Shown: positions 10,033 through 19,551, counted from the stretch's first letter. The stretch: DNA of 64,000 nt from Pseudoalteromonas carrageenovora IAM 12662 (GCF_900239935.1 NZ_LT965928.1:668945-732944), one strand, 5' to 3'. Notes: generated from the letters alone by a model not told the origin. A program made the numbers and translations.

Positions 10033-10235
10033 TGTGTGTCCTGATCATGTCAATTATCTTAATTGGCGTAATTTGAACACGTTAACGAATACGAATCAAT
10101 GTTATTAACTGTTTAATAGTTTAGTTTTTTAGAATTAAAAACACCTACTTATGCTACTTTGTTAACTAAATTGTTTCTTTTGTATGGTGCTTTCAATTTA
10201 GCATTCATTCTTAAGTATCGGTTTTGTGTATTTAT

Positions 10236-11081
10236 TTAGCCAAGCCTTAGCGCTATAAATTCAGCAAGTTTATCTACAGCATGCTCCGACTCGCCGCCGC
10301 TTTTAATTAAGCTAATGCCGATACTGCCTAAGCTTGGTAAATGTTTTGTTTGAATTTGAAAGTTAAGATCGCTAGGCACAGTGCTTTTAGCAAGTACTGT
10401 AATACCCAATCCTTCTTTTAAAGCGGCAATAAGGCCGGTTAAATCGGCGTTGCTGTAAACAATGCGGTATTTTATGCCTGCATTTTTTAATGCATCAATG
10501 GCTCTACGACGATAAATACAGCCCTCGGGCGCTGTAACTAAGGTCACTACTGCATTTTTTGCAAGTGAAAGGTCGCCTACCCATACAAGCTCGTCTTGCA
10601 TAAAAATAGGAAATTTATCAGAGTTGAGTCGCTCGTTAAGGGCAAGTACTAAATCAAACTGATCTTGCCTTGAAGCGGAAAGCAAATGCTTACTCAAGCG
10701 CGATTTAACCTCTAACGACACCTCAGGATAAAACGCTACAAAGTCGCCAATAATAGAGGGGAGTATGCGCGCCGCAAATTCGCTGGGTATACCTAAGCGC
10801 ACTTTACCGGCAATGTTTTCTGAGGTGAACTGCTGCAAAATAGCATCGTTATGTTGCATCATTTGTTTTGCCATAGGCAGTAATAGCTCACCGTACTGGT
10901 TAAGCACTTGGCGTTGGCCTTGTTTTTTAAATAGTTTATAGCCAATCATATCTTCTAGGCGCTTTATTTGTAAGCTTACAGCGGGCTGCGAAAGGCCAAG
11001 CAAATCGCCGGCTTTAGCAAAACCACCTACCTCAACTACCATTACAAACGTACGTAAACCATCGGTTGATATATTTTTCAT
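10236..11081 (-). CDS. LysR-family regulator, LrhA-like
   Basis: 281 residues. N-terminal winged helix (residues 4-62, GFAKAGDLLGLSQPAVSLQIKRLE spans it) and a LysR substrate domain. The layout (LRTFVMVVEVGGF at the start, GCIYRRRAIDALKNAGI, GLIAALKEGLGITVLAKS) resembles LrhA/HexA regulators more than GcvA. It is divergent from the GcvT-like gene and shares with it a gap holding a perfect 24-bp palindrome. It could regulate that gene, the gcv cluster, itself, or the downstream TonB receptor. Confidence 0.88.
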   Translation of the reverse strand: MKNISTDGLRTFVMVVEVGGFAKAGDLLGLSQPAVSLQIKRLEDMIGYKLFKKQGQRQVLNQYGELLLPMAKQMMQHNDAILQQFTSENIAGKVRLGIPSEFAARILPSIIGDFVAFYPEVSLEVKSRLSKHLLSASRQDQFDLVLALNERLNSDKFPIFMQDELVWVGDLSLAKNAVVTLVTAPEGCIYRRRAIDALKNAGIKYRIVYSNADLTGLIAALKEGLGITVLAKSTVPSDLNFQIQTKHLPSLGSIGISLIKSGGESEHAVDKLAEFIALRLG

Positions 11082-11118
11082 ATTTAAAATTACAATTTAT
11101 ACGGCTATATATATAAGT

Positions 11119-11142
11119 ATTATTTATCAATTGATAAATAAT
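11119..11142. promoter_or_regulatory. 24-bp perfect palindrome, candidate LysR operator
   Basis: The half-site ATTATTTATCAA is followed directly by its exact complement. It lies 38 bp from the LysR start and 66 bp from the GcvT-like start, where LysR-type regulators usually bind a T-N11-A dyad for autorepression and divergent activation. Confidence 0.55.
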
Positions 11143-11207
11143 TACAATTTGTTGTTGATAGACGTGCGCAATATACTTTTAGAATCAAAAATACACAGGT
11201 GTTTGTT

Positions 11208-11807
11208 ATGACTTTTAACCCAATAATGTTTGCCCGTCACAGCAATGCAAGTATTGCGGTTACTAATGCTTTGCAAACTAGCAATGCTCACGTTGTAATG
11301 GATTTTAGCGGCACCGAAACCAGTGTGTTTTTAAGCACTATTTTAGGCCTAGATTTAACTAAGCTAACCGCCAGCGGTTTAGGCTTAAAAGGCACCCTTG
11401 ATGGCGACTACAACTCTCAGTACAGCTTTGCTGTTTACTACTTTAGCGAAACCGCTTTTAGATTTGTATTACCTCACAGCGCAAGCCTGCAATTACAAGC
11501 ACTTATAAATGAGCAACAGCTTCGTTTTGATATTGACTACGTAATACGCACCGACCTTTCTACATTTACCCTAAGCGGAAATAACGCATTTGACGCATTA
11601 ATCGACGCGTTTAAATTAACGCCGGGGCTGCGTTTATCAAATCCGCAATTATGTTACGGTGCTCAAAGCGGCGATGTATTTATTACCGCAATAGACAAAA
11701 ATGACGAACAACATTTTGTATTAGTCGCTAAACAACAAGAACTACAAAAATGGCAAAGCTATATGCAAGCACAAGGTTTTGCACTTATGCATGGTGAAGC
11801 TGCCTAA
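11208..11807 (+). CDS. Truncated GcvT-like paralogue upstream of gcvT
   Basis: 199 residues from ATG 11208 (AGG 10 bases upstream; the GTG at 11199 leaves no room for a binding site). The protein aligns by eye with GcvT residues about 45-215: LDLTKLTASGLGLKG matches [31 protein letters not shown] matches [15 protein letters not shown], and SGDVFITAI matches VGDLFIATT. It lacks the folate-binding [11 protein letters not shown] motif and the C-terminal barrel, so it should not be a working aminomethyltransferase. It sits 100 bp before gcvT, and the reading frame is intact, suggesting a retained accessory or regulatory role rather than a fresh pseudogene. Confidence 0.75.
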   Translation: MTFNPIMFARHSNASIAVTNALQTSNAHVVMDFSGTETSVFLSTILGLDLTKLTASGLGLKGTLDGDYNSQYSFAVYYFSETAFRFVLPHSASLQLQALINEQQLRFDIDYVIRTDLSTFTLSGNNAFDALIDAFKLTPGLRLSNPQLCYGAQSGDVFITAIDKNDEQHFVLVAKQQELQKWQSYMQAQGFALMHGEAA

Positions 11808-11907
11808 ACACAAATAACTAGCAGGTAAACACACATGTGCTTATCTGTTTTTAGACCTAATTTAAGCCACGCCCGCACAGGGTTAATTTAAAACGTGAAG
11901 GAATGTT

Positions 11908-12990
11908 ATGACTTCTAAAACTGTACTACATGCTAAGCACCTTGAAGCAGGCGCAAAAATGGTTGATTTTCATGGCTGGGAAATGCCAATCAACTACGGC
12001 TCACAAATAGAAGAACACAATGCCGTGCGTACCGATGCTGGTATGTTTGACGTATCACACATGACTATTGTTGATATTGAAGGCGAGCAAGCTAAAGAAT
12101 TTTTACAAAAGCTAGTAGCAAACGACGTAGCTAAATTAACAGTCCCTGGTAAAGCACTTTACACTGGCATGCTTAACGAGCAAGGCGGCGTAATCGACGA
12201 TTTAATTATTTACTACTTTAGCGAAACCTTTTACCGCCTAGTTGTTAACTCAGCAACACGCGAAAAAGATTTAGCACATTTAGCAACTGTTTCAGCTGAT
12301 TTTACAGTAACCGTAACTGAGCGCCCTGAGTTTGCAATGATTGCAGTGCAAGGCCCTAACGCTAAAGCAAAAACAGCCACACTTTTAAATGCTGAGCAAC
12401 AAGCCGCTGTTGAAGGTATGAAGCCGTTTTTTGGTGTTCAAGTAGGTGATTTATTTATTGCCACAACGGGTTATACTGGCGAAGACGGTTACGAAATTGT
12501 AGTGCCGAACGATCAAGCTGCCGATTTATGGCAACAACTGCTAGATGCAGGTGTAGCGCCAGCTGGTTTAGGTGCACGCGACACGCTACGTTTAGAAGCA
12601 GGTATGAACCTTTACGGCCTAGATATGGACGAGAGCGTATCGCCACTTGCAGCTAACATGGCCTGGACCATTGCATGGGAACCTGAAGATCGTGACTTTA
12701 TTGGTCGTGACGTACTTGTTAAGCAACGCGCTGAAAAAAGCACAGACAAACTTGTTGGCCTAGTGCTTGAAGAAAAAGGCGTATTGCGTAGCGGATCAAA
12801 AGTAATTGTTGATGGTGGTGAAGGGGTAATTACCTCAGGTACTTTCTCACCAACGCTTGGTTTTAGTGTAGCCCTTGCACGTGTACCGCGTTCAATAGGG
12901 GATACAGCCCAAGTAGAAATGCGCAAAAAATTAGTCAACGTTAAAGTAGTAAAGCCTAGCTTTGTACGTAACGGCAAATCAATAATTTAA
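11908..12990 (+). CDS. gcvT: Glycine cleavage system T protein (aminomethyltransferase)
   Basis: 360 residues, full length. It transfers the methylene unit from the H-protein-bound aminomethyl group to tetrahydrofolate, releasing ammonia. Visible family features are [12 protein letters not shown], the folate-site region [10 protein letters not shown] and [16 protein letters not shown], and the C-terminal GCV_T_C barrel (GVLRSGSKV ... [13 protein letters not shown]). AAGGA precedes the ATG. It is the first standard gene of gcvT-gcvH-gcvP. No glycine riboswitch was recognised in front of it. Confidence 0.97.
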   Translation: MTSKTVLHAKHLEAGAKMVDFHGWEMPINYGSQIEEHNAVRTDAGMFDVSHMTIVDIEGEQAKEFLQKLVANDVAKLTVPGKALYTGMLNEQGGVIDDLIIYYFSETFYRLVVNSATREKDLAHLATVSADFTVTVTERPEFAMIAVQGPNAKAKTATLLNAEQQAAVEGMKPFFGVQVGDLFIATTGYTGEDGYEIVVPNDQAADLWQQLLDAGVAPAGLGARDTLRLEAGMNLYGLDMDESVSPLAANMAWTIAWEPEDRDFIGRDVLVKQRAEKSTDKLVGLVLEEKGVLRSGSKVIVDGGEGVITSGTFSPTLGFSVALARVPRSIGDTAQVEMRKKLVNVKVVKPSFVRNGKSII

Positions 12991-13000
12991 AAATTTGGTT

Positions 13001-13032
13001 ATACCAATCACAATAATTATTGTGATTGGTAT
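13001..13032. repeat. 32-bp perfect palindrome between gcvT and gcvH
   Basis: The arm ATACCAATCACAATAA is followed without a loop by its exact complement, ending 30 bp before the gcvH start and just ahead of its ribosome binding site. The ends ATACCAAT/ATTGGTAT are the same as the ends of the 208-bp repeat at 27025-27232, so it looks like a minimal member of that family. In mRNA it forms a long hairpin that could alter the gcvT:gcvH ratio. Confidence 0.75.
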
Positions 13033-13061
13033 CCTCCCAATATAAACCAAAGGACAAAACA

Positions 13062-13451
13062 ATGAGCAATATCCCTAGCGATTTAAAATATGCCTCTTCA
13101 CACGAGTGGGTTCGCAACGAAGGTGACGGTACATTTACTGTTGGTATTTCTGAGCATGCGCAAGAGCTTCTTGGCGACATGGTATTTGTTGAATTACCAG
13201 AAGTAGGCGATGAAGTAGACGCTGGCGAAGACTGTGCAGTAGCAGAGTCGGTTAAAGCAGCATCAGACATTTACGCACCAATTGGTGGCGAAATTGTTGC
13301 TATTAACGAAGAACTAGAAGACGCACCAGAGACGGTTAACAACGACGCTTACGGCGACGGTTGGTTATTCCGTATTAAAGCATCTGACGAATCAGAGCTT
13401 GAAAACCTACTTAGCGCAGAAGATTACGCTAACACAATCGACGAAGAGTAA
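13062..13451 (+). CDS. gcvH: Glycine cleavage system H protein
   Basis: 129 residues starting [10 protein letters not shown] at 13062, with AAAGGA upstream. A longer in-frame start at 13026 lies inside the preceding palindrome region and adds residues not found in the family. The lipoyl-carrying lysine is K65 in [13 protein letters not shown]. The protein shuttles the aminomethyl group among P, T and L proteins. Confidence 0.97.
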   Translation: MSNIPSDLKYASSHEWVRNEGDGTFTVGISEHAQELLGDMVFVELPEVGDEVDAGEDCAVAESVKAASDIYAPIGGEIVAINEELEDAPETVNNDAYGDGWLFRIKASDESELENLLSAEDYANTIDEE

Positions 13452-13462
13452 TACTCTTAGTC

Positions 13463-13499
13463 AAAAGCCCCGAGTATTTATATAAATATCGGGGCTTTT
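13463..13499 (+). terminator. Terminator between gcvH and gcvP
   Basis: AAAAGCCCCGA pairs with TCGGGGCTTTT around an AT-rich extended stem with one bulged G. It sits just after gcvH, so gcvP (100 bp later) may depend on read-through or its own promoter. Confidence 0.8.
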
Positions 13500-13602
13500 A
13501 TGATTTAACAGCCTACTCCATACACAGTAAGTTATTAAATCATCACATATTTTAATCATACTAATTACCCATTAGTATTTAGGATCATAGGAATCTAGAC
13601 TC

Positions 13603-16494
13603 ATGTCAAACGCCAAATCTCTTGAACAACTAGAGCAAAAGCAAGATTTTATTCGCCGCCATATTGGGCCTAGCCCAGCACAAGTAAGCGATATGCTAAG
13701 TGCTTTAGAAGTATCAAGTGTGCAAGAGCTGATCGACCAAACTGTACCTGCAAGTATTCGCTTAGAGCAGCCATTAACAGTTGGCGAAAGTCGTACTGAA
13801 GTTGAAACATTAAGCTACTTAAAATCGGTAGCAAGCAAAAATAAAGTTTTCAAATCGTACATTGGCCAAGGCTACCACCCAACGCACGTACCGCACGTCA
13901 TTTTACGTAACGTACTAGAAAACCCAGGTTGGTATACAGCGTACACACCGTACCAGCCAGAAATTGCGCAAGGGCGTTTAGAGTCGTTATTAAATTTTCA
14001 AACTATGACCCTAGATTTAACAGGCCTTGATTTAGCAAGCGCCTCGTTACTTGACGAATCAACCGCTGCTGCAGAGGCAATGGGCCTTGCAAAACGCGTA
14101 TCTAAAGCTAAAAAAGCCAATGCCTTTTTTATTGCCGACGACGTACACACACAAACTATTGACGTAGTAAGCACCCGTGCCGAGCAGTTTGGCTTTGAAA
14201 TAATTGTAGGTAAAGCAGCAGATGCCGTTAACCACGACATTTTTGGTGCGCTTTTCCAATATCCATCTACATCGGGTGAAGTAGTAGATATAACCGACCT
14301 AATTGCCGGCGTACAAAGTAAAAAGGCCATTGCCTGTGTTGCTGCCGACATTATGAGCTTATTACTATTAAAAGCACCGGGTAAATTGGGTGCCGACGTA
14401 GTACTTGGTTCGGCTCAGCGTTTTGGTGTACCTATGGGCTACGGCGGACCACACGCTGCATTTTTTGCAACGCGTGATGCTTACAAACGCTCATTACCAG
14501 GGCGTATTATTGGTGTATCTAAAGACCGTTTAGGTAACGACGCACTACGTATGGCAATGCAAACGCGCGAACAACACATTCGCCGCGACAAAGCCAACTC
14601 AAACATTTGTACAGCGCAGGTACTACTTGCAAACATGGCCGCGTTTTACGCGGTGTACCACGGTCCACAAGGCTTAAAAACTATCGCGCAGCGTATACAT
14701 CGCTTTGCTGATATTTTAGCTGCTGGCCTAAAAGCTAAAGGTGTAGCACTTAAACACAGCACCTGGTTTGATACGCTAACAGTAGTAAGCGACAGCAAAG
14801 ACGACGTAATAGCGCGTGCACTTGCCAAAGGCGTTAACTTTGCCACAAACCACGACGGCGAATACTCTATTTCGGTTTCAGAAACCACCACACGTGAAGA
14901 CGTAGCGCAGTTATTTGATATTGTACTAGGTGAAGGCCATGGCCTAAACGTAGATAGTATTGCAGCCGATATTGAAGCAAACGGTAGCGACTCTATTCCT
15001 GCAAGCTTAGTACGTGATGACGAAGTACTAACGCATCCAAACTTTAACAGCTACCACAGCGAAACAGACATGCTTCGCTACATTAAGCGCCTTGAAAACA
15101 AAGATTTAGCGCTTAACCACTCAATGATCTCGTTAGGTTCATGTACTATGAAACTAAATGCGACCGCTGAGATGATCCCAATTACATGGCCTGAATTTGC
15201 AAACCTTCACCCATTCTGCCCGCTAGATCAAGCAGAGGGTTACCAAATAATGATTGGCGAGCTACACGATTGGCTAGTAAACATTACCGGTTACGATGCA
15301 GTATCACTTCAGCCAAATTCTGGCGCGCAAGGTGAATACGCAGGCCTAATCGCGATTCGTAAATACCACGAGTCACGCGGCGATGCACACCGCAATGTAT
15401 GTTTAATCCCAAGCTCTGCGCACGGTACTAATCCTGCATCAGCGCAAATGGCGAGCATGAAAATTGTGGTAGTTAACTGCGACAAAAACGGTAACGTAGA
15501 CATGGCCGATTTAAAAGCGAAAGCTGAAGAAGTGTCTGAAAACTTATCGTGTATTATGATCACATACCCATCTACACACGGTGTTTACGAAGAAACCATT
15601 CGCGAAATTTGTGACATTATTCATGAGCACGGCGGCCAAGTTTACATGGACGGCGCAAACATGAACGCACAAGTGGGCGTAACAAGCCCAGGCTTTATTG
15701 GCTCAGACGTATCGCACTTAAACTTGCATAAAACGTTTTGTATTCCACACGGTGGTGGCGGCCCAGGTGTAGGCCCAATTGGTGTTAAATCGCACCTTGC
15801 GCCATTTATGCCAAACCACAGCGTAATTAACGTACCGGGTACAAACGTTAATAACGGTGCAGTATCGGCAGCGCCTTACGGCTCAGCGGCTATTTTACCT
15901 ATTTCATGGGCTTACATTACCATGATGGGCTCAGAGGGCTTAAAACAAGCCACCGAAATGGCAATCGTTAATGCTAACTACTTAACGCACGAGCTAAGCC
16001 AGCACTTCCCAATTTTATACCGTGGACGCAACAACCGCGTTGCTCACGAATGTATTGTTGACTTACGCCCGCTTAAAGAGCAATCAGGCATTACTGAAAT
16101 GGACGTAGCTAAGCGCCTACAAGACTACGGCTTCCATTCACCTACTATGTCGTTCCCAGTTGCGGGCACATTGATGATTGAGCCAACTGAGTCTGAATCA
16201 AAAGGCGAGATAGACCGCTTTATCGAAGCTATGGTGTCAATCAAAGGCGAAATCGACAAAGTAATCTCTGGCGAATGGTCAATCGAAAACAACCCACTTG
16301 TGTTTGCACCGCATACACAAGCTGATGTGTTAGGTAACGAATGGGACCGCGCGTACGACCGTTTTTATGCTGCATTCCCAGTGCCAAGCGTTGCTAAAGA
16401 CAAGTTTTGGCCAACCGTTACACGTATAGATGATGTATACGGCGACCGTAACTTAGTATGTTCATGCCCAGCGGTTGAGACTTACCGCGACTAA
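13603..16494 (+). CDS. gcvP: Glycine dehydrogenase (decarboxylating), P protein
   Basis: 963 residues, the full fused homodimer type. It decarboxylates glycine with pyridoxal phosphate and loads the H protein. The PLP lysine is K710 in [17 protein letters not shown]; the N-terminal half carries FRDxIG-like start IRRHIGPS and the GPHAAFFA region. The fourth component (L protein) is not in the window, as usual. Position and direction fit gcvTHP, separated from gcvH by a terminator. Confidence 0.98.
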   Translation: MSNAKSLEQLEQKQDFIRRHIGPSPAQVSDMLSALEVSSVQELIDQTVPASIRLEQPLTVGESRTEVETLSYLKSVASKNKVFKSYIGQGYHPTHVPHVILRNVLENPGWYTAYTPYQPEIAQGRLESLLNFQTMTLDLTGLDLASASLLDESTAAAEAMGLAKRVSKAKKANAFFIADDVHTQTIDVVSTRAEQFGFEIIVGKAADAVNHDIFGALFQYPSTSGEVVDITDLIAGVQSKKAIACVAADIMSLLLLKAPGKLGADVVLGSAQRFGVPMGYGGPHAAFFATRDAYKRSLPGRIIGVSKDRLGNDALRMAMQTREQHIRRDKANSNICTAQVLLANMAAFYAVYHGPQGLKTIAQRIHRFADILAAGLKAKGVALKHSTWFDTLTVVSDSKDDVIARALAKGVNFATNHDGEYSISVSETTTREDVAQLFDIVLGEGHGLNVDSIAADIEANGSDSIPASLVRDDEVLTHPNFNSYHSETDMLRYIKRLENKDLALNHSMISLGSCTMKLNATAEMIPITWPEFANLHPFCPLDQAEGYQIMIGELHDWLVNITGYDAVSLQPNSGAQGEYAGLIAIRKYHESRGDAHRNVCLIPSSAHGTNPASAQMASMKIVVVNCDKNGNVDMADLKAKAEEVSENLSCIMITYPSTHGVYEETIREICDIIHEHGGQVYMDGANMNAQVGVTSPGFIGSDVSHLNLHKTFCIPHGGGGPGVGPIGVKSHLAPFMPNHSVINVPGTNVNNGAVSAAPYGSAAILPISWAYITMMGSEGLKQATEMAIVNANYLTHELSQHFPILYRGRNNRVAHECIVDLRPLKEQSGITEMDVAKRLQDYGFHSPTMSFPVAGTLMIEPTESESKGEIDRFIEAMVSIKGEIDKVISGEWSIENNPLVFAPHTQADVLGNEWDRAYDRFYAAFPVPSVAKDKFWPTVTRIDDVYGDRNLVCSCPAVETYRD

Positions 16495-16565
16495 GAACCG
16501 CGACTAATTTTTGAACTTTAATGGCTAGTAAGTCCCATTATAGTTTGGGAATTTATCAAAATTAT

Positions 16566-16597
16566 AAAAGCCGTTGCAGCAATGCAACGGCTTTTTT
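16566..16597 (+). terminator. gcvP terminator
   Basis: Stem AAAAGCCGTTGCA/TGCAACGGCTTTT with a 4-base loop and a T6 tail, 70 bp past the stop. A near-identical hairpin is reused at 24914-24943. Confidence 0.9.
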
Positions 16598-16633
16598 GTG
16601 TGTGGTGATAAACCATAAATAATATGGGCGTAG

Positions 16634-16749
16634 GTTGGGTAGAGTGAAACGAAACCCAACAAATCACAAATATACTTACTCGCTCAAAAGCTAAGAGTAT
16701 GTATTATTTATTGTAGGCGTTAAGCTTGCTGGCGCGCGAGCGATAGCCC
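16634..16749. repeat. Direct repeat copy A flanking the antitoxin gene
   Basis: About 116 bp beginning GGTTGGGTAGAGTGAAAC and ending in GCGCGCGAGCGATAGCCC. Copy B (17115-17231) matches it almost base for base, including AATCACAAATATACTTACTC; a more diverged copy lies at 25392-25521. Confidence 0.85.
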
Positions 16750-16775
16750 AAAAGTTATAAATAACATTGTGCGCT

Positions 16776-16793
16776 TGTAGCTTTTAGGCTACA
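16776..16793. promoter_or_regulatory. Candidate antitoxin operator
   Basis: TGTAGC and GCTACA form a dyad with a 6-base spacer, 37 bp before the antitoxin ATG. HigA/HI1420-like antitoxins bind such dyads to repress their own promoter. Confidence 0.5.
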
Positions 16794-16829
16794 TTTATTC
16801 AGCAAGTTGAATAAATTGGAATAATTACT

Positions 16830-17114
16830 ATGACGCTACAAACATCAAATTTTAACCCGTTTGACTATATGGAAACACAGCAAGAAATTAATACATTTTT
16901 AGAAGAGTGTTTAGCTGATGATGACCCAAATACCTTTATTGAAGCACTTGGCTTATTAGTTAAAAAACATGGCGTGAGTGATATTGCTAAAGCAACGGGG
17001 TTAAACCGTGAAAGCTTATATAAAGCAGTTAACGGTAAAACTAAGCCACGTTGGGAAACTATTTTTAAAGTGATGAAAGCACTTAACTTTCGCCTTACAA
17101 CACAAGTTGCATAA
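16830..17114 (+). CDS. Orphan HigA-like (HI1420-type) antitoxin / DNA-binding protein
   Basis: 94 residues. The pattern of an N-terminal acidic region (TFLEECLADDDPNTFIEALG) followed by an HTH (GVSDIAKATGLNRESLYKAVNG, about 48-70) and KPRWETIFKVMKALNFRL is that of the probable addiction-module antidote family (HI1420-like). Its toxin is normally a ParE/RelE-type gene just upstream, but 16600-16829 contains no such ORF. The gene ends exactly where repeat copy B begins, so the antitoxin sits alone between two direct repeats. Confidence 0.82.
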   Translation: MTLQTSNFNPFDYMETQQEINTFLEECLADDDPNTFIEALGLLVKKHGVSDIAKATGLNRESLYKAVNGKTKPRWETIFKVMKALNFRLTTQVA

Positions 17115-17231
17115 GCTGGATTGAGTGAAACGAAACCCAACGAATCACAAATATACTTACTCGCTCAAAAGCCAAGAGTATGTGTTATTTATTGTAGGCG
17201 TTTAGCTTGCTGACGCGCGGGCGACAGCCCG
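17115..17231. repeat. Direct repeat copy B
   Basis: Begins immediately after the antitoxin stop codon with GCTGGATTGAGTGAAACG and ends in GCGCGGGCGACAGCCCG. See copy A. Confidence 0.85.
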
Positions 17232-17234
17232 AAT

Positions 17235-17740
17235 AAGTATTTAAATAGGTGCTTGAGGTTACTATTACAGATAACGCGAATACGTTTGGTACTTTCTAAT
17301 GATTAGAAACCTTATTCAAGGTTTTGTCGCGCTGGCGACGGCAGCCAAAGAGGGGCTATAGATTTTCAAATTTTACTCTGCTGCAAGTAATTCATCCTTG
17401 AAGCTGGGTTACTGTCGGCATCCATGCCTTCACTTCCTCATACTGCGAAGCTACGCTTCGGTTATTCGTCACCTCTCAGCGCACCCGAGCATCACGCTTA
17501 ATCCTTCGATGCACAATTGATGTGAACGTAAACGCCATGAAAGCACATTCATGTGCAAGCATGGCTTTCATTTCATCCATGAAATGCATTACTCATCAAT
17601 TGCTTATTTTCAGGGCGTGATGACGGGGAAGGGTGTTAAACTTGGGATTGGTGTTTGCTCTCGGCAAGAGATGGCTCCATGCATTTTTGCTTGCTACTAT
17701 CAGATCAATTTTTTGATAAAATGTACTTGCTGTACATAAA
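17235..17740. repeat. Repeat-rich noncoding spacer
   Basis: No credible gene in about 570 bp. It contains several palindromes (ATTAGAAACCTTATTCAAGG region; CATGAAAGCACATTCATG near 17535; GAAGCTACGCTTC at 17446-17458). On the minus strand 17366-17425 can be read as MDADSNPASRMNYLQQSKI, a spurious peptide I associate with interspersed repeats of marine gammaproteobacteria. The + strand ORF at 17551-17739 has no binding site or family features. Confidence 0.5.
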
Positions 17741-17802
17741 GTTTTAAATATAGGATAAGAATATTTATTATCGAATAATTAAATATTTATAAAAGGGAAT
17801 TT

Positions 17803-18846
17803 ATGTCAAGGCTCAGAAGTTTCAATATCGAATATGCAAATTTTTTATGTCATTTTGGAGATCAAGTTCTTTTAGATAGATATAGTGATATTTTTTATCC
17901 AGCTATAACTTCAGGTGAGCAGCGTATTTACGGTGATACCTCTTTTATTTTTAATAATATAAAACATATAAGGATTGAAGCTGATGACAACAGTGAGGCT
18001 GAGTATTTTTTATATGGAAAAATAATTAAAGACTTTGTCTATAAAAGAGAGCAGCTGCTTGATCATGAGAATAATGAACTTAAACTTGAGCATGGAGAGC
18101 TGCGAGATTCACCATCTTCTACCTTTATCCTATCACTTAAGGATCACAGACTATACTTTATAAGAGAGTTTCAACTAGGACCGACCTTAGAACATTTTAA
18201 GAGTCTAGTTGAAACGCTAGTCAAAAAGCATGTGAATCACATTATTGATGGCATATACGAAAATAAAAAAGAAATGCGCAGATTAAATGGAGGTACAAGT
18301 CGAGCTGTTTTTAAAAGTGACCTTAAAATTAGCTACCCTGTACCCGATATAAAAATCATAAAACTATCTTCACCGGAAGGTATTGAAGAGTTCATTAAGT
18401 CTATGAAAACTGTAAATAGCTTTTCACTCACTATTAATAAAACGAATCACGAGAGTGATCTGTCAACATTGTTTAAAGTCCTTAGAGATCAAAATAAGGA
18501 CATGGGTGCTGGTGCTAGCAATAAAGTCACTTATACTAAAGGAAAGCAGTCACTAAATCATGATAAGGTCACTGAGTTAGCTCAGGCTGCTAGTCATGAT
18601 AGTAATGTTAACTTTGTTGTAAAAGGGATTGGTATTGACGGAAGTCCATTAAATGGAACTGAGAATGAGTTTACCGCTAAGATGCCTATTGCCGAAATAG
18701 AAAAAACTCCGGAATTAATGACACTTAAAGCTTATAAAAGTTTTTGGAAGTTAATAAGTGATGGCATAGTTAAACAGCCTACGATTACTAATATTAGTAG
18801 TGTTCGTGAAAAGATTAAAAAAATTATAGAGTTTTTAGAGCTATGA
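17803..18846 (+). CDS. Unrecognised soluble protein, 347 aa, first gene of a two-gene module
   Basis: No family recognised. AAAAGGGAA precedes the ATG. There are no membrane segments or signal peptide. Residues 1-150 form a mixed alpha/beta region ending in STFILSLKDHRLYFIREF; a Lys/Glu-rich helical middle follows (about 145-175); residues 185-347 contain KISYPVPDIKIIKL and a helical end. The gene is visibly AT-rich compared with gcv, sits between repeats in an accessory stretch, and overlaps the next gene by ATGA. The pairing with a membrane protein resembles sensor/effector pairs of phage-defence or toxin systems; function unknown. Confidence 0.7.
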   Translation: MSRLRSFNIEYANFLCHFGDQVLLDRYSDIFYPAITSGEQRIYGDTSFIFNNIKHIRIEADDNSEAEYFLYGKIIKDFVYKREQLLDHENNELKLEHGELRDSPSSTFILSLKDHRLYFIREFQLGPTLEHFKSLVETLVKKHVNHIIDGIYENKKEMRRLNGGTSRAVFKSDLKISYPVPDIKIIKLSSPEGIEEFIKSMKTVNSFSLTINKTNHESDLSTLFKVLRDQNKDMGAGASNKVTYTKGKQSLNHDKVTELAQAASHDSNVNFVVKGIGIDGSPLNGTENEFTAKMPIAEIEKTPELMTLKAYKSFWKLISDGIVKQPTITNISSVREKIKKIIEFLEL

Positions 18847-19433
18847 AATATGAGGAAATCACTAGTGAAAATAGCTTTTGGAAGTTATTTAAATTAACTT
18901 GGCAAATTCCTGCAGCTAAAGATACAAAATATGCATTCTTTTTATTCCTAACAGTACTTTTAAGCTACTATTGGTACAGCAAAGAGAGGTTAGTCAGCGT
19001 AGAAATTCTTATATTAAACGTAGCGGAGGGGATTGTTTCAGCAACAATTTCACTCATAGGATTTATTTTTGCTGCTTATATTGTTTTCGCTAATTTAGCG
19101 GATAGAAAATTAATGCATTTAATGGCAACAAATAAGCACCCGAAATACAACATGTCCTTTTTGAAATATGGTCATTGTAATTTTATAAAAATAATGTTCG
19201 ATTTACTGATTATTGTATTTCTGACTTATATTGGACTTATATTTTTTCCTACATTACCAAAGTTTAACGATATTGATTCAAATAGTGTTAGATTGTTATA
19301 TATCTTTATCCTTGCTATGTATCAGTCATTTTATATTCTGATTATTATGCTGTGTAAATCAGCTATCTTTAATGTTTATAATAGCATTATGGTTGGTGTT
19401 AGGTTTTATGCTGAAGAGCAAGAAAATAAGTGA
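18843..19433 (+). CDS. Four-span membrane protein, second gene of the module
   Basis: 196 residues with about four membrane segments: roughly 28-44 (FFLFLTVLLSYYWY), 58-86 (ISLIGFIFAAYIVFANLA), 113-135 (MFDLLIIVFLTYIGLIFF) and 150-176 (YIFILAMYQSFYILIIML). No family recognised. It starts inside the stop of the soluble partner (ATGA, 18843-18846), so the two are co-translated. The TM count and size recall membrane partners of two-gene defence systems, but no sequence match to a named one could be made by eye. Confidence 0.7.
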   Translation: MKYEEITSENSFWKLFKLTWQIPAAKDTKYAFFLFLTVLLSYYWYSKERLVSVEILILNVAEGIVSATISLIGFIFAAYIVFANLADRKLMHLMATNKHPKYNMSFLKYGHCNFIKIMFDLLIIVFLTYIGLIFFPTLPKFNDIDSNSVRLLYIFILAMYQSFYILIIMLCKSAIFNVYNSIMVGVRFYAEEQENK

Positions 19434-19479
19434 ATGTCGCTAAAAACAAACAAAGGTCTCCCTCATTAGTCATTGGTAT

Positions 19480-19515
19480 CACCGATTAGAAAGTTCCGGT
19501 CAAGCAGGCAGCTGA
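19480..19515. repeat. Array repeat R1
   Basis: CACCGATTAGAAAGTTCCGG and the following GTCAAGCAGGCAGCTG resemble R2 (21206-21307) and R3 (23176-23276). Read in frame it gives a fragment VPVKQAAEPKGPKKGPKKP before a stop, so the repeat probably derives from a coding segment shared by larger proteins. Confidence 0.55.
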
Positions 19516-19551
19516 ACCAAAAGGACCAAAGAAAGGACCAAAGAAACCATA

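Noticed and set aside
10040..10120. Fur box ahead of the TonB receptor
   Set aside because: Only a weak resemblance (GAATACGAATCAATG); not strong enough to list.
11808..11907. Glycine riboswitch upstream of gcvT
   Set aside because: The 100-bp gap is too short for a full aptamer and expression platform and shows none of the conserved core elements I know.
12612..12977. Antisense ORF within gcvT
   Set aside because: Shadow of gcvT in the opposite frame.
17551..17739. 62-aa + strand ORF in the spacer
   Set aside because: No binding site, no family features, lies within palindromic repeat DNA.
17803..19433. Assigning the pair as the Kiwa (KwaAB) system
   Set aside because: Size and topology are similar, but gene order is reversed and I see no sequence features of DUF4868, so the name is not supported.
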